Shown: positions 1 through 9,865, numbered from the stretch's first letter. The stretch is DNA of 64,000 nucleotides from Paralvinella palmiformis (GCA_025642065.1 JAODUP010000932.1:124001-188000); one strand, 5' to 3'. A program made the numbers and translations. The notes: generated by a model not told the origin, from the sequence alone.

Positions 1-1
1 G

Positions 2-142
2 ACGTCCGCCATGACGTACAAACAAGCACCATCGGGTGACCTCTACGCCACTGTTAACAAGGATGGCAGCGAAGAAGGAAATGTCAAACACATTGTAACA
101 GAACAAGGTGATATGTATGCTGTGTCCACGAAGAAGTTATAA
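2..142 (+). CDS. 3' end of an upstream CTLD-receptor gene (tail only, gene 0)
   Basis: The first bases encode, in one open frame, the last 47 residues of the same cytoplasmic tail that ends genes 2 and 3 further right; TAA is at 140-142. Visible are the two tyrosine motifs SGDLYATV and EQGDMYAVS, their tyrosines 24 residues apart exactly as in genes 2 and 3, with HIVTEQGD between. The lead-in MTYKQAPSGD matches gene 3 rather than gene 2, so this belongs to the gene-3-like tail subtype. The rest of the gene lies left of the window. It shows that the array continues upstream. Whether the whole gene is functional cannot be judged. Confidence 0.8.
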   Translation, partial: TSAMTYKQAPSGDLYATVNKDGSEEGNVKHIVTEQGDMYAVSTKKL

Positions 143-650
143 AATGATAGTTGTTAATTGTTTATTTAGGGATAAGTCTATTACTTCGAAGCACCAAAGT
201 GTGTTGTATTTCATTAAAAGAAATGGGTGTAGTTTGCGTTCTAAGTTTAGAGACAAGAGTTCTTCGTTTATTTATTGATAACTAACAGGTGAAATTGTTC
301 TACAAAGTTGATGACTTGGTTATTTGATCACTATTAAACACACAGTATATCATCAAGCAATGCCTAACAATTTTTAAAGTTTTATAAATAGCAGTAACGA
401 GAATAACTATCTCCTGCTTTTTGTCAGCTTTGTATATGCATTTTACTAACAACATTGCACTGTTCTATATAATTAAGACCGGAGATAATACGGACATCGG
501 ATATATCAGAGAATGGGAAATACACAGCAGTCACCTGTTTCGTATTTATTGATGGACCAAGGAAACATAATACATAACCTGTACAGTTGTAAAGAGCCGG
601 TGTTTTGTTTTTACCAAACAGAGATGAATTCTGACACGTTTTTGTTATTC
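143..650. other. Gene-free 3' flank of gene 0
   Basis: AT-rich flank after the gene 0 stop. I see no exon, RNA gene or transposon end here. Open frames on both strands are short and overlap low-complexity sequence. Confidence 0.6.
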
Positions 651-685
651 CTTCTCTCTCTCTCTCTCTCTCTCTCATCTCTCTC

Positions 686-757
<72 letters not shown>

Positions 758-798
758 GTCTATCTATCTATATATCTTCTCACTATCTCTCCCCCCTA

Positions 799-865
<67 letters not shown>

Positions 866-937
866 TCTCTCTCTCTCTCTTTCTCTCACTATCTATCTAT
901 CTATCTATCTATATAGCTCTCTATCTCACTATCTCTC

Positions 938-976
<39 letters not shown>

Positions 977-1006
977 TCTCTCTCTATCTCTCTCTCTCGC
1001 TTCACC
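651..1006. repeat. Compound (CT)n/(TA)n microsatellite
   Basis: Alternating blocks of CT, TA, TATC and CT repeats, with at least three CT blocks separated by TA blocks. The long open frame across it is an artefact of the repeat (Ser-Leu and Tyr-Ile runs). Confidence 0.95.
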
Positions 1007-1278
1007 ATACGGGTTCGTTCGTATGTATATATACATCCATATTACAACAATCAACATGACCTTTGATAAACAAACGTTTGTGACTGGTAGGGTACATATG
1101 TTTTTCTTCATTAACCTTCAGATAATAAAGTTTATAGTCCAGTTAATTTTACAACCTAGGAAATCTAGTTTCATATTAGTCAACTCTCCTCATTGTTCTA
1201 GACGTTCTAATATCGACAAAGTCGCGGAACCAAAGAGAATAATAGGGATATGCATGCCCATGTGCATGTAAGTGTGCG

Positions 1279-1288
1279 TATATATATA

Positions 1289-1334
<46 letters not shown>
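1279..1334. repeat. (TA)n microsatellite
   Basis: Nearly pure TA repeat with one phase break. Confidence 0.95.
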
Positions 1335-1336
<2 letters not shown>

Positions 1337-1600
1337 GTTTCTATAAATAATAAGTATGTGTTATTAATGTTTATAACATATAATATTTATATAATCTCCC
1401 AACCTTAATCTCTGGGCATGGAATCTAAATTATATCCGTCTAAACCTAATCCATTTTCTAAATCTGAAAGTTTAATCATAATGTTTATTATCCCAGCTGA
1501 ACTGTTGTCGCCTTCCACAAAATATATACTGATCCATTATGATTCTTAACGGCCTCAGGTGTTTGCTATACAGAAGGCAGTAACATCATTTACGTTGTGT
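1335..1600 (+). other. Conserved upstream block of the CTLD genes (unit 1 copy)
   Basis: Non-coding stretch shared with 18300-18540, about 21350-21690 and about 38800-39130. It includes the phrase GAAAGTTTAATCATAA and always precedes a CTLD gene or relic. It marks the 5' flank of the duplicated unit and may hold promoter-proximal elements. Confidence 0.6.
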
Positions 1601-1638
1601 GCGCCATCTGCCGGAAAATATTATATTAACTTCGCATT
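1601..1638 (+). promoter_or_regulatory. Putative core regulatory module, unit 1
   Basis: Begins GCGCCATCTGCCGGAAAAT. The equivalent sits exactly 110 bp upstream of the ATG in units 1, 2 and 3. It contains an E-box-like CATCTG, an ETS-like CCGGAA and, in units 2 and 3, an inverted ACTTCCG after an AT spacer. In unit 1 the second ETS-like half is changed to ACTTCG, in keeping with decay of this copy. Function is inferred from conservation only. Confidence 0.45.
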
Positions 1639-1847
1639 GAAATTGCTTCTATACTGACGTGTTGCCGATGTAAAATACAACGAGCTAAACCGATTGTTGC
1701 ATATTGTCTGATGATCATGTTGGTGAAATTCATAGTCGTTATCCTTATTAAGTATTACACTTTATAACATATATCCATATTTACATAAGTGCTAATAAGC
1801 CATATCAACATAAAAATATGTATAACACTTTGTCATGCTTATTACAG

Positions 1848-2136
1848 TTTCTGTTGTATGTGGGTATTCATACAATGTCACTGAGATCCAATGTAAAGGT
1901 AGTCTATGTCTTTACAAGTTTCATTGGCCATATCAATCAGAGAGATGGCAACTGAGTTATGATAGTTGTAGAAATAAAAGATATGGATTTATTAACAATA
2001 GATAACCAAGCTATGGAAGATGATGTAGAGAGATTACTTAAACAACAAACTGACAATAATATTGGCGCAATCTGGATCGCAGGACGAGGAACGTCTGATT
2101 ATAAATGGAGATATATGAATGATTTTGAATTTAAAG
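1848..2136 (+). pseudogene. Pseudogene 1 exon 2 (N-terminal half of CTLD1), frameshifted
   Basis: Acceptor ATTACAG and donor AAAG/GTATTG match genes 2 and 3. The frame reads CLYKFHWPYQS and then, after one extra base between AGAAAT and AAAAGATATGG, shifts and stops. The downstream sequence MDLLTIDNQAMEDDVERLL and WIAGRG continues in another frame, as expected of a one-base insertion. Confidence 0.85.
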
Positions 2137-2434
2137 GTATTGTTTATACGGGATGTTTATACAGGTTTTATATTGAATAACGTATTATAAATATTACTTA
2201 ACGGCGTTTCCTTATACTAGATTGTTGATCTCTCTGCCTCCCCCCCCCCATGTACCTATGTACCATCAGGATACTTCGTTGTTTTTCTTGGGTGTACGTG
2301 AAGAGGATATTTGATATTTTAACATATTATTTGAAATCTATGTTATCGTCATCATCATGATCACTTAAAGGTGATAAGCTACATGGAGATTAATATAAAT
2401 TTGTGTTAATTCTTGTATTGTTTATTGGTAAAAG

Positions 2435-2610
2435 GTGAAAATGTATCCTGGGTTCCATCTGTTTGTTCCGAATCACCCAATATTGTTCCATTTTGGGGTG
2501 AAACATTATTGGAATTAAATGAAGTCCATGGAATTCAGACTTCAGTATTAAACAATGATCACGTGTTTGTTTTTTACTCCGATATAAAAAGAAAAGATAC
2601 AATCTACTGA
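2435..2610 (+). pseudogene. Possible alternative CTLD exon, open only in unit 1
   Basis: After an acceptor-like TAAAAG, the phase expected from exon 2 gives an open frame starting GENVSWVPSVCSESPNI and ending at TGA. The same place in genes 2 (about 22490) and 3 (about 39951) is clearly homologous but has a stop at the second codon. A weakly similar reading (VISMHVPSSV) occurs in both relics. It may be an ancestral CTLD1 exon later replaced by exon 3. No good splice donor is seen, so real use is doubtful. Confidence 0.35.
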
Positions 2611-2879
2611 GCGTCATTTCGATGTCAAATCGCTGTCACTATTGTGTATTGTTGTAATAAAGATCTAGCTGAGAAGATCAAATGGATTATTAAAGCGAGA
2701 TTAAAAGTCTAGAAAGTAAAAACTGACAGCCCAGAACGATTTAATCTCGGTATATTTTGTAAACAAATGCACATGTCATAAAATGGGTTAATATTACTTA
2801 CACAGTATTTTAGATAAGGCACATTGTTACATTATTCTTAACTATAAATGATAATGCAATGTCAATAAAGACAATATCA

Positions 2880-2883
<4 letters not shown>

Positions 2884-2954
<71 letters not shown>
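2884..2954. repeat. (TA)n microsatellite
   Basis: Pure TA tract in intron 2 of pseudogene 1. A similar tract occupies the corresponding place in genes 2 and 3. Confidence 0.95.
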
Positions 2955-2958
<4 letters not shown>

Positions 2959-3300
2959 GAGTTATGAACAACTATCATTTTCGACACTGGACCTATTCTT
3001 TGTGTTCAGAGGAAGAAGCCAATTAATCAGGATCAGACTTAATTCAGTTGGGAGATTCCCAGATAACGTTTTTTTTTTGTGTGTATATATATAAATTATT
3101 GGCAATTAATCAGCATAAGCACGAATATTTATTCTAGTTTTACTACACAACCGTGATAGTTACAAGACATATGAATTTAGGTTATGAAAACAAACCGATC
3201 TGATTACCAGTTAGTATCAAGTTGGAGTTCGCCTAACTACATGATTAGAAAACTAGACCGAGAATCTGTTTTGAAAGAACGTTTAACTCTGCTGCATAAC

Positions 3301-3510
3301 TGATGATGATGGTGGTGATGATGGTGATGATTGGCGTTGTACGGCCACTTTTGTGCATATGGTAGGCTAAATAGGCTGAGCGACCTCCAAAGTTATTGAA
3401 GCGAGGTCAAAGATGAAACACCCTTGAGATATACCCACGCCGAGATTCAAAAACCGCTGGGTAGTGATCTGTGATCCAACACGCTACCGCTAGACCACGG
3501 AAGTGCCTCT
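3301..3510 (-). mobile_element. SINE-A (tRNA-derived), minus strand
   Basis: Read on the minus strand it starts with a tRNA-like head (A box TGGTCTAGCGGTAGCG; B-box-like region degenerate), then the family body with GGCCACTTTTGTGC in complement, and ends in an ATC/ATG-rich tail. A short direct repeat CATAA lies at 3295-3299 and 3511-3515 and may be the target duplication. The paralogous uninterrupted site reads CTTCATAAACGGTGAC at about 23513 and 40300. Confidence 0.85.
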
Positions 3511-3532
3511 CATAAATGGTGATAATGGAAAC

Positions 3533-3725
3533 GATGGAAGAGACGAGTCACATAAAATAGACTGGTTTAGAGATCAGACTTATTGTAATGGATTAAACTC
3601 AGATATAATTTATTCCAATATCAAAGATTTGTTCCAGTTACATCGAAATGATTTGTTGAATACAGACAGTAGACCACAACAACTATGGATTGATGTCAGT
3701 AGGAGTTATTGGTATTGGGAGAGAG
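3533..3725 (+). pseudogene. Pseudogene 1 exon 4, 5'-truncated (CTLD2 N-terminal half)
   Basis: Encodes SHKIDWFRDQTYCNGL and YWYWERG, matching exon 4 of genes 2 and 3, with donor GAGAG/GTGAG. About a quarter of the exon at its 5' end is missing. The sequence immediately upstream is intron-type (ATAAATGGTGATAATGG), so a deletion of roughly 2.3 kb relative to gene 2 fused intron 2 to the middle of exon 4 and removed exon 3. Confidence 0.8.
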
Positions 3726-4127
3726 GTGAGTACTATTAAAATATTTCGCTTTTCTGTTGGATATTATTATTTATTTATTTAACGAGAAGTAGTATATCAT
3801 GACACCTACATAAACAAATAAACGAATCGACAACACATTTGTTTGCAAACGGATGTATATACCAACTATAATTCAATCAAACTTTACCAATATGACGATG
3901 ATATATCATAGGAATCCGGGACAAAATGCCACAGGACATAAGCCCACAGTACAAAATCTACCTGGACATAATCCCACAGTACAAAGTACCACCGGACATA
4001 ATCCGAAACTCAAAAATTAAATTATATACTAGCAAGAGAACTACATGTTATGAAAAGAATTTGTTGCATTCAATATAGCCCATTTATACAAATTGCATCT
4101 GCATGGTCATATTGGCATTCGGGTCAA

Positions 4128-4423
4128 GAGGATTCCTCCACTTTACCCACCAGCTGTGTAGAACGTCCATCATCTCTCGCTGTGAGCCACGCACCAACAA
4201 CCAGTATGAGGGCTGGAACAATCGTTTCACGTACCTTATTGGAAACGCCCATCCAACCATTTGGATACTGATTGAAGCGATTAGGAAGGGGGAAAGCTTT
4301 GTTCGCACCCAAATCAGTGAGAACTTGATTGGGAATCCACCTATAAAGCGAGTCAGACGAAAGCAGAAAAATCTACAGGCACACCTACTCACCCTATGCC
4401 AGGATCGCCAATCAGGACGTTAG
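4128..4423 (+). pseudogene. MULE transposase fragment, C-terminal part
   Basis: The open frame has PRTNNQYEGWNNRF, then HPTIWILIEAIRKGE and a basic end. This is the characteristic RTNN-x-EGW-x-x-RF ... HP-x-IW segment near the C-terminus of animal MULE transposases. The homology upstream of RTNN continues in another frame, so it is frameshifted too. It lies on the + strand, opposite to the catalytic-region fragment of the same element. Confidence 0.75.
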
Positions 4424-4620
4424 ACAGCTACAGAGATTCTTTGTGGTGTTGGCTACAATATCCGAGGGAAAGATTCTCTATGAACACTGAATCAGAATAG
4501 TGACATTTTTCATTTCAATATAATAGTAAATATTACCAGGCATTATTTCATTATATTTGTTAATTCATGTCATTTCATTAATTTGTTCATTATATTTTCC
4601 TTATCTACTGCATACTTACC

Positions 4621-5025
4621 CGGTAATACATAAATATCTGACCATCACCTGGTTGAACACGGCGATAGCTTCCTGTAACATAGGTTCTATTGAAATACGA
4701 CAGTAGCTCATCTGCGCCATCCGGGGTGTTCTCACGCAGGGATGTCATACCCACTGGAATATCCTCAAAAGGTAGAAATGCTTGTACTCCTCATCTGTGG
4801 GGTACCGTGGTTCAAGTTCGAGTACCTGGATCTTGCGCCAGGTAGCCTGTGTGAGAAGGTAAAAGAACCCTTGGATTGCGATGGCTGGACCCATAACTGT
4901 CTGTAACGCTTTGATGACACCTTGTTCAAAGTCGCACACTAGCGTAGTTTGGTATATTTAGAACTGCATGTTGTGGCAATGATCAATCACTGCCTGGAAT
5001 AGTTCCACGTTAATCGAAGATTCTG
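4621..5025 (-). pseudogene. MULE transposase fragment, middle part, opposite strand
   Basis: On the minus strand the translation has a CDFEQGVIKALQTVMG motif carrying the DFE acidic block, then GFFYLLTQATWRKIQ and YPTDEEYKHF, typical of the core of MULE transposases, then LPFEDIPVGM and further to YYRV with a GTAAGTATG donor-like sequence. One in-frame stop lies upstream of CDFEQ. The next expected segment (RTNN...) is inverted in this copy, so no intact transposase remains. Confidence 0.75.
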
Positions 5026-5414
5026 AAACTTCTCATATATCAATTAGCTATAATACGGATTATCCAAGATGATCTGATCCCTAGCGATTGTCAAGCAGAC
5101 ACTTGTATTCAAACTCTTAATTGCAGGTAATTACTCATAGTCTAGCTTATAGGTCAGCTCAATCAATCTTAGTTAATTGAGGACATTATGTTTTTTCTAT
5201 AATTGGAACCCATTGAAATTTAAATTGCAAATGCAACTTGTATCAATGGGCTCTATTGAATGCAACAAATTATTCTCATAAAATGTGGATATCTTATTAC
5301 TATGTAAGTAAATTTTTGAGTGTGGGATTTTGTCCTTCTTTTCACTTTGTAGGATTATATCCTATGGTATTTTGTACTGTAGGATTATGTCCTGCGGGAT
5401 TTTGTCCCGGATTC

Positions 5415-6121
5415 GACGACAAGATCATAGCTAGATTGATTTAAGATGTAGATAAACATTCAATTGTCACAAGGACATTAAAGCACTGCTATTCAATTGA
5501 AATGTATTATCTTACATGTAAGCAGAATTGGAATTGATTGAATAATTTAGAAATATAAGTTTAGTATAGAAATGCATCATATCTGGCGTGACTATAGCCA
5601 AATAAGTTTAAAATAATAAATAAGATAATTAGAATATATACAAGAAATAGAGTTTAGAAACCAACTTCAGATTGGGATTAGAATGAAACGACATAGATAT
5701 TTTGGCATGATATAACATGGTAAATAATCAAACACCTTGTGTAATCATAAAAATAATCGCTGATTATGTTTACATTTACATTGTAATCGATTACGCTTAC
5801 ATTGCATCTGGAAATCGCTATTACGATAACTTGAGATCGTGTAATTGGTTACAATCGATTACGATTAGGCCATGCCTGATCATGGGCTTGTTAGAATACG
5901 ATCCCCAACTCCTTATGTGATCTGACAAATCTCGATTAGTCTTCATCGAGGATATTGAAGGGTGCACGTTTATAAATATTGTTTGTCGGTTAAATTATCT
6001 GGTTTGTTCAATCCGCAATCAGTCTATATGTCCGTTTGTCTGTCTGTTTATATTTCTAGGTTCAGAGAGAGAATATTCCTGGATATGTATCTATTTGCAT
6101 TTTATTATCATTCGTTTATAG
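5415..6121. other. Intron 4 remainder of pseudogene 1
   Basis: Positions 5415-5885 are extra sequence not present in genes 2 and 3; around 5740-5870 there are repeated GTAATCGATTAC-like palindromic words whose origin I cannot name. From about 5886 to the exon 5 acceptor the sequence is recognisably the same intron 4 as in gene 2. Confidence 0.5.
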
Positions 6122-6286
6122 GAAGTTCTTCCGTAACTGTTAAAATTCCAATACGTTACTATAACTGGGATGATAACGAAAGCGGATATCCCGATAATTC
6201 CTGTATTGTAATCAACCATAAGAATAACGATAAATGGCGTTCGGGATCCTGTAGCAATTATATAAAATACTTCATTTGTGTGAAAA
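6122..6286 (+). pseudogene. Pseudogene 1 exon 5 (CTLD2 C-terminal half)
   Basis: Open, 165 nt, same phase and splice sites as in genes 2 and 3. Encodes IRYYNWDDNESG, then CIVINHK, KWRSGSC and YFICVK, that is, the last two conserved cysteines of the domain. This piece is intact although the gene is dead. Confidence 0.8.
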
Positions 6287-6747
6287 GTACGTATTAATGT
6301 ACCAGGTTGGATATTTGGATGATGTTTATGTTAATATTCAAAAAATTATTTTCCTGTTTGATTACTTGGTTTAGTTCTTGATATTCGTTATTAAAAACAA
6401 AGGTTTATTGATTATGTACAAACAATTATTGTTACGTGTTATCAATGCGACGTTCTCACCTTGTTCGTTTATGGTTTAATTTACCTCTTGTTCTTGTACT
6501 CGTGATGCTAATGACGAATCAGGAACAGTTAGCCAACGGACGTTTAGCCAACGGAAATTTAACCAACGGAGACTTAGCCAACGGACGGTTTGTCATTATG
6601 TGCAGGTGGAACATTTTGCCAACATTCAATATTTTGATTATATTTATGTGATCATTCACAAATATAGTTGTTTCCATAAATGCAAAATATGTAATAAGTA
6701 TGTAATTTTCCTTTTGTAATTCATTGTACAAATGTAACAAATACAAA

Positions 6748-7368
6748 TTAAAGGGACAGTCCACACTCAGAAAATGTTTTTAAATGTTTAATGCTTAGAA
6801 CAGTAACAAAAAATTCCACAATAATAATCACAAAATATACCTGATATCATAGATATAGGGAAATAATCTAAATTACTGGAGGGCCCTATTACGATTGCAC
6901 CGGAACCAGATTAGAAGGCGGGAAGGAACAAACTGAAATGCTCTGATGTCACATTGGCGTTCTTTATACTGACGCAGATTATAGTTTCTATTGAGCGTTA
7001 ATATATGAGCCATGTTTAATCGTCTTCCTCTTGCCATGCTATTTCTGGTTCAAAGTGATATAGTTGTATGTCATTCATGACGTAATTTTAACAACACAGG
7101 TGCGTTATGTTCATGAATAATTATTTGCTCACACTTGTTTTCATGCTTTTGTATGCGCTCTAGAGGTCAAGCGGATGCGTTGAAGTGATGTCAGGAACTT
7201 CCGGTCTCTATCTAGATTCAAAATGACGGCACCCACAGGCCATTAAAAGCACTTTGAACTTGCTTATTTAATATGTGATCGTTTACACATTTTGACATTA
7301 TTTATGATATTTGTGAGTAGAGCAGTATTAGTTCACAAAAATGTTTCTGAGGGTGGATTATCCTTTTA
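6748..7368. mobile_element. MITE nested in the 6517-7980 element
   Basis: The ends are inverted repeats of about 30 bp: left TTAAAGGGACAGTCCAC, right GGTGGATTATCCTTTTA. The interior has no coding potential. The superfamily cannot be assigned from the ends alone. Confidence 0.65.
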
Positions 7369-7642
7369 CGTTATATCTCATATTCTAAAACTTGGAAACA
7401 TGTTTGTTACGTACAGTCCACAGCTGTTATGTTCAATCATCATAGTGTATGTAATTATATTTTATGCAATTCATTGTACGAATGTAATGATCACAAATAT
7501 ATCTCTCATACTCAAAAATATGCATACACAAACATTGCATATAATAAATTCTTTATTTCTGATTGTTGTCCATAGGTGTACATAGTAAATATTCCAATGA
7601 TTAAGTTTATGTCGTGTGATTTTAATATGTTTGTTTGTATCG

Positions 7643-7830
7643 TCCATGGTCTCGCGGTAGCGTGTTGGACCACAGATCACTACCACCCATGTTCGAATCT
7701 CGGCGTGGACATATCTGAAAGTTGTTTCATCTTTGACTTCGGTTCATTACCTTTGGAGGTCGCTCGGCCCATTTCGCCTACCATGTGCACAAACGTAACC
7801 GTAAAACACCAGTCATCATCATCGTCTAGC
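7643..7830 (+). mobile_element. SINE-A copy nested in the 6517-7980 element
   Basis: Contains GCGGTAGCGTGTTGGACCAC (A box region), GTTCGAATCTCGG (B box), the family body and a CATCATCATC tail. The 5' end is slightly degraded. Confidence 0.85.
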
Positions 7831-8024
7831 GTATGTTTTAAATATTTTTAAATGTTGGTGAAATTCCCCCCCCCCCCTGCAAGTAATGGCTAAATGTCCG
7901 TTGGCAAAGTGTCCGCTGGCTAAATGTCCGTTGGCAAAGTGTCCGCTGGCTAAATGTCCGTTGGCTAATGTCCGGATACCGCTAATGGCGTGTATATAAA
8001 TATAGTCTTTATCTCTTTCTACAG

Positions 8025-8165
8025 AACTTCCCCCTAATATAAGTATAGCATCAACATCCACTAGATATTTCACTACCCCAGGAAATTTCAACACAGATCG
8101 TGTAGCTGACACAATAACTACTTTTTATCCCACTTGTCGACCGAATTCTAAAACACAGAATACAT
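8025..8165 (+). pseudogene. Pseudogene 1 exon 6 (Thr/Ser-rich stalk) with ruined donor
   Basis: 141 nt as in genes 2 and 3, in frame, ending in PNSKTQNT. The donor, ACAG/GTTGTG in genes 2 and 3, is ACAT/GCTCTG here. An (ATT)n tract follows directly, as in the other copies. Confidence 0.75.
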
Positions 8166-8177
8166 GCTCTGACATTA

Positions 8178-8248
<71 letters not shown>

Positions 8249-8330
8249 ATTATCAATACTACTATTATTATTATTATTATTAGTATTATCAGTTATATTA
8301 TTATTATTATTATTAATCTTGTTGGTATTG
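8178..8330. repeat. (ATT)n microsatellite of intron 6
   Basis: Long ATT/TTA repeat immediately after the stalk exon. Every CTLD copy in the window has a trinucleotide repeat in this intron. Confidence 0.95.
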
Positions 8331-8544
8331 TTACAGTTCTTGCTGCTACTTTTGATGGTTGCTTTTGTTGTTGTTATTTCTCTCTTGGAAAATTATTTTC
8401 CTTAATGAATGTTTCGTGTAGATATTATTTTTTAAATATGAAACTAATTATGATATTCTACGGAATGTAGGATTATTGAGATACTGTTATCGACAAATAT
8501 CTCTTATTAAATATGTTGTTAATATAGGATTTATTTGGTTTTAG

Positions 8545-8617
8545 TTTATATAGCAGTCAACATTAGTGTCGTCATCCTAGCTACTGGTGCTATTGGTGTG
8601 ACCATATTCTTGGTGAA
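8545..8617 (+). pseudogene. Pseudogene 1 exon 7 (membrane span)
   Basis: 73 nt, open, encodes a hydrophobic stretch starting VYIAVNISVVILATGAIG. Same phases as genes 2 and 3 (enters with one base carried, leaves with two). Confidence 0.8.
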
Positions 8618-9015
8618 GTATGAATTAATTTATATTCCAAGGATATCAGTACTATTTAACATACTGTATATGTCATTATTATAAAGTCTACGTATCAACC
8701 ATATGTCCCTGGCATGATGATTTCCCCGTCTAAATAGATAAATTAATGGATTAATCTTTCTCGTGTCTAATTTTTCACACAACATGGAACTGGAAAATAG
8801 CTATACTTATCTCAGATAGTTAACTATCAACACAACTGTATTTAAACACATATACAGGATAAGCCAACCACGGATGGAATGATAATAAATTCTTCGGAAT
8901 ATTTAACCATCAAAGAAATATCTTCTTGCAAGTATTCAACTTCAACTGTTTTATTCAGCTCAATTAACACTTATTCAATCTAGCATCAAAAGTGTTTTTT
9001 GTTTAGTTTTTTTAG

Positions 9016-9520
9016 AAGAAGAATAAAACGACGACGAACCGAAGATGATCACTCCATAAATGATAAAGGCCACACTATATCTTCCAATCAAACAACAACT
9101 GATGGCCCGGAGTATGCTAACATTACCATCGTACCTTATGATTGTGTAAGTACACAGGAAAAAGAAATACAACCGTGTGCTGAAGTTGGCTTGGAAAAAA
9201 GGTTCAAGAACTTTATGGAAAGTAAGCATCCACACTTCGTTGGGGAAAAAAAGCCTATTTGACATAATGAAAACATCAAAGGAGGGATAATTAAACAGGC
9301 ATATAACAAGATATCATCCAAATATATTGATATACAAGTAGATAACGATAAGGAAGACGCTGCTGCCGAAGAGCCAATCACCGAGAAGCAATTCTGAACG
9401 AATTCGCTAACGCCATCTGGTGACTTTTACGACTTGGGTGACGCTGACGACAATGCAAGAGGAAAGATCCAACAGATCTTTACAGAACACGGGGGTTCGT
9501 ATGCTCTGACATTGAAAAAG
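9016..9520 (+). pseudogene. Pseudogene 1 exon 8 (cytoplasmic tail) with premature stop
   Basis: Starts with basic KRRIKRRR, then GPEYANITIV as in the intact tails. The tyrosine of the PYAEV/PYTEI motif is cysteine (QPCAEVGLE). A TGA at 9260-9262 truncates the tail. Decayed distal tail (TPSGDFYDLGD, FTEHGGSYALT) is still readable beyond it. Confidence 0.8.
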
Positions 9521-9674
9521 CCTTTATATACACAGAAAACTGTGTAAATTGGAGTGGTGGATTTAGGTAGAAGGAGGCGTGTAGCGCTTCTGGAAGTGTA
9601 TTGTTCATTAAAGATTGATGAAGCACAGACATAATTTGTTTTTGTAGTAAGAACAAAAAAGTGCTTCACAAAAA

Positions 9675-9729
9675 GGGGGGGGGGGGGGGGGGGGGGGGGG
9701 GGTTTTTTTTTTTTTTTTTTTTTTTTTTT
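9675..9729. repeat. Adjoining G28 and T27 homopolymers
   Basis: Twenty-eight G followed directly by twenty-seven T. The paralogous site downstream of gene 2 (about 28835) has only AAAAAGGGATT. Confidence 0.95.
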
Positions 9730-9807
9730 GGGAATGATTCATAAAATTGTGCATATTATTTGTCTGAGAAATTTAACAAATTAAATGATAATAATTGATA
9801 TCCACAT

Positions 9808-9862
<55 letters not shown>
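9808..9862. repeat. (TA)n microsatellite
   Basis: TA repeat with one phase break. Confidence 0.95.

Positions 9863-9865
<3 letters not shown>

Larger units (their letters stand above)
3912..5414. mobile_element. Mutator-like (MULE) DNA transposon with ~100-bp inverted repeats
   Basis: The ends are long imperfect inverted repeats: the left begins GAATCCGGGACAAAATGCC and the right ends with the complement, GGGATTTTGTCCCGGATTC. Both arms are built of short GGACATAATCC-type subrepeats. The interior encodes broken pieces of a MULE-type transposase on opposite strands. The element is absent from intron 4 of genes 2 and 3, so it inserted in unit 1 after the units split. I could not find a clean target duplication; ATCATAG occurs near both ends but not flush with them. 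Confidence 0.8.
6517..7980. mobile_element. DNA transposon with subrepeat-built terminal inverted repeats
   Basis: The left end holds tandem copies of TTAGCCAACGGA about every 14-15 bp (6530-6590); the right end holds the complement, TCCGTTGGCTAAA units (7885-7970). GCTAATGACG (6507-6516) and GCTAATGGCG (7981-7990) flank it as a 9-10 bp target duplication. The paralogous empty sites in genes 2 and 3 read GTTAATGATG at the same place in intron 5. No transposase is visible, so it is non-autonomous. The duplication length would fit Mutator-type elements. A MITE and a SINE have inserted inside it. Confidence 0.75.
1711..9520 (+). pseudogene. CTLD receptor pseudogene 1
   Basis: This is a broken copy of the eight-exon receptor seen intact in genes 2 and 3. 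Recognisable pieces: exon 1 (1711-1747), exon 2 (1848-2136), part of exon 4 (about 3533-3725), exon 5 (6122-6286), stalk exon 6 (8025-8165), membrane exon 7 (8545-8617) and tail exon 8 (from 9016). Lesions: the exon 1 donor GTAAGT is altered so the phase no longer fits; exon 2 is 289 instead of 288 nt (frameshift near 1974, stop soon after); exon 3 and the 5' part of exon 4 are deleted; the exon 6 donor reads GC instead of GT; the tail stops at 9260-9262 with decayed tail sequence to about 9520. Several transposons fill its introns. It cannot encode the full receptor. Confidence 0.85.

Noticed and set aside
513..1271. Long open frame of Ser-Leu and Tyr-Ile runs
   Set aside because: It is a translation of CT and TA microsatellites.
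4084..4392. Antisense frame over the transposase fragment
   Set aside because: Shadow of the RTNN-containing frame on the + strand.
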